Shown: positions 20,511 through 24,344 of the stretch, piece after piece
Numbering within the stretch: position 1 is the stretch's first letter
Layout: every line of letters starts with the position of its first letter
Assembly (NCBI GenBank): GCA_964522165.1
Contig: CAZFVV010000073.1
Span: 1 to 24,344, forward strand
From: JABWBP01 sp964522165
GTDB lineage: Bacteria; Calditrichota; Calditrichia; RBG-13-44-9; J075
DNA: 24,344 nt
Direction of reading: 5' to 3'
The notes under the pieces: model-generated
What the model saw: the letters and a program-made list of their open reading frames with translations, nothing else
Told to the model about the DNA's origin: nothing
Database searches by the model: none
Translations under genes and position numbers: made by a program

Positions 20511-21423
20511 CTTCGTGATACTCGGCCCCACCGGTTCGGGTAAAACTGCGCTTTCGGAGGCGATTGCCGTGAAAATTCCCGCGGAAGTCGTCTCCGCGGA
20601 TTCCCGGCAAATCTACCGGTTCATGGATATCGGCACTGCCAAGCCCACAGAGACGTTGCAGCGAAAGATTCCCCATCATTTCATTGACATTTTGAACCCC
20701 GGCCAGAATTACAGCGCCGGGGAATACGCCCGGGCCGCGCGGGGGGTTATCGAGCAGATTTTTCAGCGCAAAAAATTACCGTTGGTGGTAGGGGGATCGG
20801 GGCTTTATATTCGGGCGCTTTTAGAGGGTTTTTTCAAAGAAGACGTAAAAGACCCGGCGATCCGGGCGGAATTGGAACGGCGCATGGAGCGGGAGGGAAT
20901 CGAGCCGCTTTACGCGGAGCTGCAACGGGTCGATGCGGCGGCGGCGGAAAAAATCCATCCCCGCAACACCCGGCGGGTGATCCGCTTTTTAGAAGTGTAT
21001 TACGCTTCCGGCACACCCATGAGCCAAATTCAAAAAGCCAGCCCCGACCCCGCCCCTTTCACCGCCCTGAAGATCGGACTGGCCCCGGAGCGCAAAGCCC
21101 TTTACGCCCGGCTGAACCGGCGGGTGGAAGAGATGTTTGAGCAAGGATTGGTGGCGGAAGTGCGGGGCATTCTGGAGCGGGGTTATTCCCCGGCATTGAA
21201 CGCCCTGAACTCGGTCGGTTACAAAGAAGTGATTGCCTGCTTGCGCGGCGAAATCGACCTCTTCACCTGCAAAGAGTTAGTGAAACGCAATACCCGGCGC
21301 TACGCCAAGCGGCAAATGACCTGGTTCCGGGGGGAAGAAAACGTGCATTGGATCGAGACCGGGGGGGAAGAAGACCTGCCCGCCCTGGCGGAGCGGGTGA
21401 TGGTCGAATGGTTAGATGGGTAA
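20476..21423 (+). CDS. miaA: tRNA dimethylallyltransferase MiaA
   Basis: A 315-residue enzyme that adds a dimethylallyl group to N6 of A37 in tRNAs reading UNN codons. Visible motifs are the P-loop GPTGSGKT (17-24), SADSRQIYRFMDIGTAKP (40-57, with the catalytic Asp in DSRQ), HHFIDILNPGQNYSAGEYARAA (67-88), VVGGSGLYIRALLEG (104-118) and the C-terminal tRNA-contact region KRQMTWFRGEENVHWIE. Length is normal. Two in-frame ATGs (20476 and 20491) both lie in the ATGAC repeat region and neither has a recognisable ribosome site. The second gives MTAKRTAFVILG, closer to typical MiaA N-termini. It is downstream of mutL on the same strand, a common arrangement. Confidence 0.96.
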   Translation: MTLKPMTAKRTAFVILGPTGSGKTALSEAIAVKIPAEVVSADSRQIYRFMDIGTAKPTETLQRKIPHHFIDILNPGQNYSAGEYARAARGVIEQIFQRKKLPLVVGGSGLYIRALLEGFFKEDVKDPAIRAELERRMEREGIEPLYAELQRVDAAAAEKIHPRNTRRVIRFLEVYYASGTPMSQIQKASPDPAPFTALKIGLAPERKALYARLNRRVEEMFEQGLVAEVRGILERGYSPALNALNSVGYKEVIACLRGEIDLFTCKELVKRNTRRYAKRQMTWFRGEENVHWIETGGEEDLPALAERVMVEWLDG

Positions 21424-21451
21424 ATAGCAATTTAGCAATTTAACCATTCAG
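21424..21451. repeat. Short octamer tract between miaA and lipid kinase genes
   Basis: Just after the miaA stop, 8-base steps repeat (aatagcaa is followed at 8-base phase by ATTTAGCA-like and ATTTAACC-like words). AGCAATTT occurs twice in tandem. This is a minor instance of the short-period spacers seen elsewhere in the window. Confidence 0.4.
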
Positions 21452-21470
21452 TTTATTTCAGGCGTTTGTT

Positions 21471-22358
21471 ATGCTCAAAAAAGTTCTCTTTGTCATCAAC
21501 CCGATTTTCGGGATCAACCGCGATCCCGATAAAATTGTGCAGTGGATCGAAACACTGTGGCGGGACAGCGGCGTCGAATACCAGATTGTGAAAACCAGCC
21601 AGCGGGGGAATGGTACCGAGTTGGCCCGGGAAGCCGCCGCCCGCGGGGTGGACATGGTAGTGGCCGCCGGCGGCGACGGTACGATCAACGAAGTTGCCCG
21701 GGGGTTGATCGGAACCTCCACCGCCCTGGGCGTCATTCCCGCGGGCTCCGGGAACGGCTTTGCCCGCAACATGGGCATTCCCCTGGATCACCGAACCGCC
21801 ATCGCCGCCTTGCGGGAGCCGGTCTTCCGGCAAATCGACGCGGGGAAAATCAACGACTACTACTTTTTCAACGTTGCCGGGCTGGGGTTGGACGCCATTA
21901 TCAGCGACCGTTTCCATTATTCCAAAATGCGGGGATTCTTTCCCTATTTTGTGATCGGGGTAAAAGAATTCTTCCGTTATCAACCCCAACCCATAGATAT
22001 TTTCCTGGATGGTCAGGAAATCCGCCGCACTCCCCTGTTGCTCAGTTTCGCCAACCTGCCGGAATTCGGCATCAACGCCACCATTGCCCCCAACGCCCGA
22101 CCGGACGACGGGCTGATCGACCTGTGCATCCTCAGCCCGCTAACGTATGGCCGGGCTATCGTAAACCTTCCCAAACTGTTCGACGGGCGGATCGACCAAC
22201 TGCCTGAAATGGAAATTTACCAGATCGCTAAAGCGGTAATCCGCCGGACACACGAGGGCCCCATTCACACCGACGGCGATCCTCACCCTGACAATACCTT
22301 GCTTACCATGGAAGTTCTCCCCGGGAAATTAAAATTAGCGTTAGGAAAAACCGCCTGA
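21471..22358 (+). CDS. Diacylglycerol kinase-like lipid kinase (YegS/LCB5 family)
   Basis: A 295-residue cytoplasmic or membrane-associated kinase. The N-terminal DAGK catalytic domain has VINPIFG (8-14), VVAAGGDGTINEVARGL (63-79, the GGDGT nucleotide motif) and LGVIPAGSGNGFARNMGIP (86-104, GSGN). The C-terminal beta domain includes NVAGLGLDAIIS (134-145), PDDGLIDLCIL (211-221) and IHTDGDP (265-271). These are shared by bacterial DgkB, YegS and sphingosine-kinase-like proteins, which phosphorylate lipid head groups with ATP. Substrate could be diacylglycerol, phosphatidylglycerol or another lipid alcohol; sequence alone does not decide. It starts 47 bases after miaA and may share its transcript. 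The gene after it has its own apparent promoter. Confidence 0.9.
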   Translation: MLKKVLFVINPIFGINRDPDKIVQWIETLWRDSGVEYQIVKTSQRGNGTELAREAAARGVDMVVAAGGDGTINEVARGLIGTSTALGVIPAGSGNGFARNMGIPLDHRTAIAALREPVFRQIDAGKINDYYFFNVAGLGLDAIISDRFHYSKMRGFFPYFVIGVKEFFRYQPQPIDIFLDGQEIRRTPLLLSFANLPEFGINATIAPNARPDDGLIDLCILSPLTYGRAIVNLPKLFDGRIDQLPEMEIYQIAKAVIRRTHEGPIHTDGDPHPDNTLLTMEVLPGKLKLALGKTA

Positions 22359-22400
22359 GCCATACCGGCAAAATAAGCTCGCCTCACCCTTCCCCATGTT

Positions 22401-22446
22401 TCCGGCGCGCCTGCCGGATCGTAACGGCTCTTGCGGATAATCCGGC
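22401..22446. promoter_or_regulatory. Competing inverted repeats ahead of caspase-fold gene
   Basis: GCCGGA (22413-22418) can pair with TCCGGC upstream (22401-22406, 6-base loop), or as GCCGGAT (22413-22419) with ATCCGGC downstream (22440-22446). The two hairpins exclude each other. The second encloses the likely -35 box. No T-run follows. It may be a weak read-through block from the lipid kinase gene or an operator. Confidence 0.35.
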
Positions 22447-22459
22447 AGCGGCGTATATT
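22431..22459 (+). promoter_or_regulatory. Possible promoter giving a nearly leaderless transcript
   Basis: TTGCGG (22431-22436), a 17-base spacer and TATATT (22454-22459) place initiation near 22466, only about four bases before the ATG at 22470. No Shine-Dalgarno precedes that ATG, which agrees with leaderless translation. Confidence 0.45.
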
Positions 22460-22469
22460 GTAACCGTCC

Positions 22470-24287
22470 ATGGATCATTCTATCGCCTTATCGCCCGCCG
22501 CTTACGCGGTGATTATCGGGATTGACCGCTATCGTGATGCGCGAATCCCCCCGCTGCAATTTTCCCGGGGAGACGCCCGGGCGCTCTTCCGGGTGCTCAG
22601 CGATTCCGATCGCTGGGGAATTCCCCGGCAGCATATCACCCTTCTGTTGAACGAAGACGCCACCGCGGACAACATCCGTTCCGCCATGGGCGCCCAGCTG
22701 CGCCGGCGCGCCGGCATGGTTTACATTTATTTTGCCGGATACGGTTCCCCGGCGCTGAACCTCTCCTCCCGCTCCGGCCGCCCCGCCATCGAAAAATACC
22801 TGCTTCCTGCGGACGCCAACGCCGAAGACCTGCCCGGTAGCGCCATTTCCCTGGCAGAGATCAAAGAATTCCTGGAATGGCGGCAGGCGGAACAGGCGGT
22901 TTTATTGCTGGATACCTCCTTCAGCCCCGGGGAGGGTGGGCGCAGCTTTCGCAATCCCCGTTTCCCCGGCAGCATCGAATTGACCGATCGGGAGTTGGAA
23001 ATACTGGCCGGGGAGGGAAGCGCCATCCTCGCAGCCTGCCAGGCCAGTGAAGTGGCGCTGGAACTCGCTCCGGTCGGGCACGGGCTGTTTACTTATTTTC
23101 TCTTAGAAGGGTTGAAAGGCCGGGTAATTCAGCAGGAAAAACCGCAAATCTTGCTGGATGATCTGTACGAATACGTTTATGCCAACGTTCAGTACCACGC
23201 CCGGAAGTTTGGCCGCGAAATGCAACCGCTTTGCGCGGGAACGCTGCAGAGCGATATCTTTCTCCGAAAGAACCCCGTCACTGCCCCGGTAGAAGAAGAA
23301 CGCCTGCGCCTGCGGGTTCAGCAGCTATACGCCCTGGCAAAGCGCGCCTACCAAAAAGGGGATGAAGAAGCGGTTTACCGGATTTTACAGAACGTGCTGG
23401 ATATTTTTCCGGGAGATGAGAAAGCCAGGAAAGTGGTAGCAGCCCTGGATAAGAAACGCCGCGCCGCCGACAAACCTCCGGCGGTTTCGGAAACTCCTGC
23501 CCCGGCTCCCCCGGTTCCGCCATCAACAGTAAAAGAAACCGTCATTCCGGAAACACCACGGCCGGCGCCCCCGGAAATTGAAACGCCGCCGGGGCCTGCC
23601 ATTCCCCTTGAAAAAAAAGTCCCGCCGGTCGCGCCGAGGGCCGTTCCCCAAAAACCCGCGAAATCGCCCCGGGGAAAGTCGCGCCGGTGGGTGTTTAACC
23701 TGTTGGCGGTGCTGGTATTGGCGATCATTATGCTGATGGTCTATGCTCCCGGCCTCAACCGCTCCGAGCCCCTGCTGCTGTTCAACTCCCTGGATCGCAA
23801 CGCCCGCCCGCTCCGCAGCGAACCGGCCTTACTCTCTCTCGATCAGGTGCGGGAGATGCTCCGGCAACACGATTTTTATGAACGCCACTGGAATGAAACC
23901 GCGCCCGGTTTTGCAAACCGCTTCGAAAGCGCGGGGGACGGGCTGGCGCTGGATTTCGGAGGCCTGCTGATGTGGCAGCGCCGCGGCTCCGCACAGCCAT
24001 TGTCATTTGAACAGGCGCAGGACTACATTCGGCAAATGAATCGGGATAATTTCGGAGGTTACCGCGACTGGCGCTTGCCCACCCTGGAAGAAGCGATGTC
24101 CCTGGTCGAACGGGATATGCTCAACCGGGATCTGAACATCGCCAGGATTTTTGATCCGGCCCAGCGCGTCATCTGGACCGCGGATACTGAAAGCGATACC
24201 CGGAAGTGGAGCGTATCTTTCTACGATGGGTACTGTTTCCCAAACGACGTGCGCTTCAAATCCTTTTACGTGCGGGCGGTAAGGTAG
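22470..24287 (+). CDS. Membrane protein with inactive-looking caspase domain and DUF1566 (Lcl C-terminal) domain
   Basis: A 605-residue protein. Residues 10-266 match the peptidase C14/caspase fold: AYAVIIGIDRYRDARIPPLQFSRGDARALFRVL, VYIYFAGYG (84-92), YLLPADAN, AVLLLDTSFSPGEGGRSF (143-160) and GHGLFTYFLLEGLKG (203-217). The catalytic His of the usual YFAGHG is Tyr91. The catalytic Cys of DACFSG is Ser150. Both dyad residues are thus missing. A helical TPR-like segment (278-330), a Pro-rich linker (336-400) and one transmembrane helix (407-425) follow. The C-terminal domain (about 480-605) is DUF1566/Lcl-like: LLMWQRR, FGGYRDWRLPTLEEAMSLV, IWTADT, FYVRAVR. The N-terminal half is probably cytoplasmic and the DUF1566 half outside. 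Likely a binding or signalling scaffold rather than a protease. Confidence 0.88.
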   Translation: MDHSIALSPAAYAVIIGIDRYRDARIPPLQFSRGDARALFRVLSDSDRWGIPRQHITLLLNEDATADNIRSAMGAQLRRRAGMVYIYFAGYGSPALNLSSRSGRPAIEKYLLPADANAEDLPGSAISLAEIKEFLEWRQAEQAVLLLDTSFSPGEGGRSFRNPRFPGSIELTDRELEILAGEGSAILAACQASEVALELAPVGHGLFTYFLLEGLKGRVIQQEKPQILLDDLYEYVYANVQYHARKFGREMQPLCAGTLQSDIFLRKNPVTAPVEEERLRLRVQQLYALAKRAYQKGDEEAVYRILQNVLDIFPGDEKARKVVAALDKKRRAADKPPAVSETPAPAPPVPPSTVKETVIPETPRPAPPEIETPPGPAIPLEKKVPPVAPRAVPQKPAKSPRGKSRRWVFNLLAVLVLAIIMLMVYAPGLNRSEPLLLFNSLDRNARPLRSEPALLSLDQVREMLRQHDFYERHWNETAPGFANRFESAGDGLALDFGGLLMWQRRGSAQPLSFEQAQDYIRQMNRDNFGGYRDWRLPTLEEAMSLVERDMLNRDLNIARIFDPAQRVIWTADTESDTRKWSVSFYDGYCFPNDVRFKSFYVRAVR

Positions 24288-24327
24288 TGCTCCCCGGCAG
24301 AGAAAGTCCGTCGATCCTCGTGCCGTA

Positions 24328-24344
24328 TCCCGGCAAATCCGGGA
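24328..24344. terminator. Hairpin at window end, possible terminator stem
   Basis: TCCCGG/CCGGGA with a 5-base loop lies 41 bases after the stop of the caspase-fold gene. The window ends at the stem, so a T-run cannot be checked. Confidence 0.35.

Noticed and set aside
22470..24287. Diversity-generating retroelement target (DUF1566 resembles C-type-lectin-fold variable proteins)
   Set aside because: No reverse transcriptase or template repeat is visible, although the window ends 57 bases after the gene.

Overview
The window carries 17 protein genes and no tRNA, rRNA, CRISPR array, transposase or phage gene that I can see. It looks like chromosome of a Gram-negative bacterium. The support is an outer-membrane beta-barrel protein with a signal peptide and a C-terminal Phe, an endonuclease-type MutL and moderately GC-rich coding DNA. 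A metalloprotease-TolB propeller-barrel fusion beside caspase-like/DUF1566 proteins suggests a member of the FCB side of the tree, for example a Calditrichota/KSB1-like lineage. That placement is a guess from gene style, not a measurement.

Layout. 170-1990 (+): two TPR scaffold proteins. 12210-2027 (all -): a long co-directional block. It starts with an Rcp1-like response regulator, a REC-histidine kinase hybrid and a membrane PAS histidine kinase. A molybdenum-hydroxylase (CO dehydrogenase-like) cluster follows in the order S, L, G, M, and an NCS1 transporter comes last. 12618-13370 (+): exonuclease III. 16557-13639 (-): the protease/propeller/barrel protein. 18211-17018 (-): an RlmI-type rRNA cytosine methyltransferase. 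18399-24287 (+): mutL, miaA, a diacylglycerol/lipid kinase-like gene, and a membrane protein with a caspase fold that appears to have lost both catalytic residues.

Function. The S, M and L subunits would form a molybdopterin hydroxylase with two [2Fe-2S] clusters and FAD. The CoxG-like protein could dock it at the membrane. The large subunit has PYRGAGR where true CO dehydrogenase has a Cys-containing AYxCSFR loop, so the substrate is probably not CO. The NCS1 permease at the end suggests an imported N-heterocycle such as a purine, hydantoin or pyrimidine. The sensor-kinase block may regulate this cluster. The leader of the S gene can be folded into a closed multi-stem structure whose last stem ends two bases before the AUG.

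The most unusual signal is in the spacers. Many contain degenerate tandem arrays of 7- or 8-base units. The unit differs from locus to locus, and several arrays switch to the reverse complement of their own unit, in two cases without losing phase. Stop or start codons of neighbouring genes lie inside several arrays. I know of no named family that fits, and this is the best candidate here for something undescribed.
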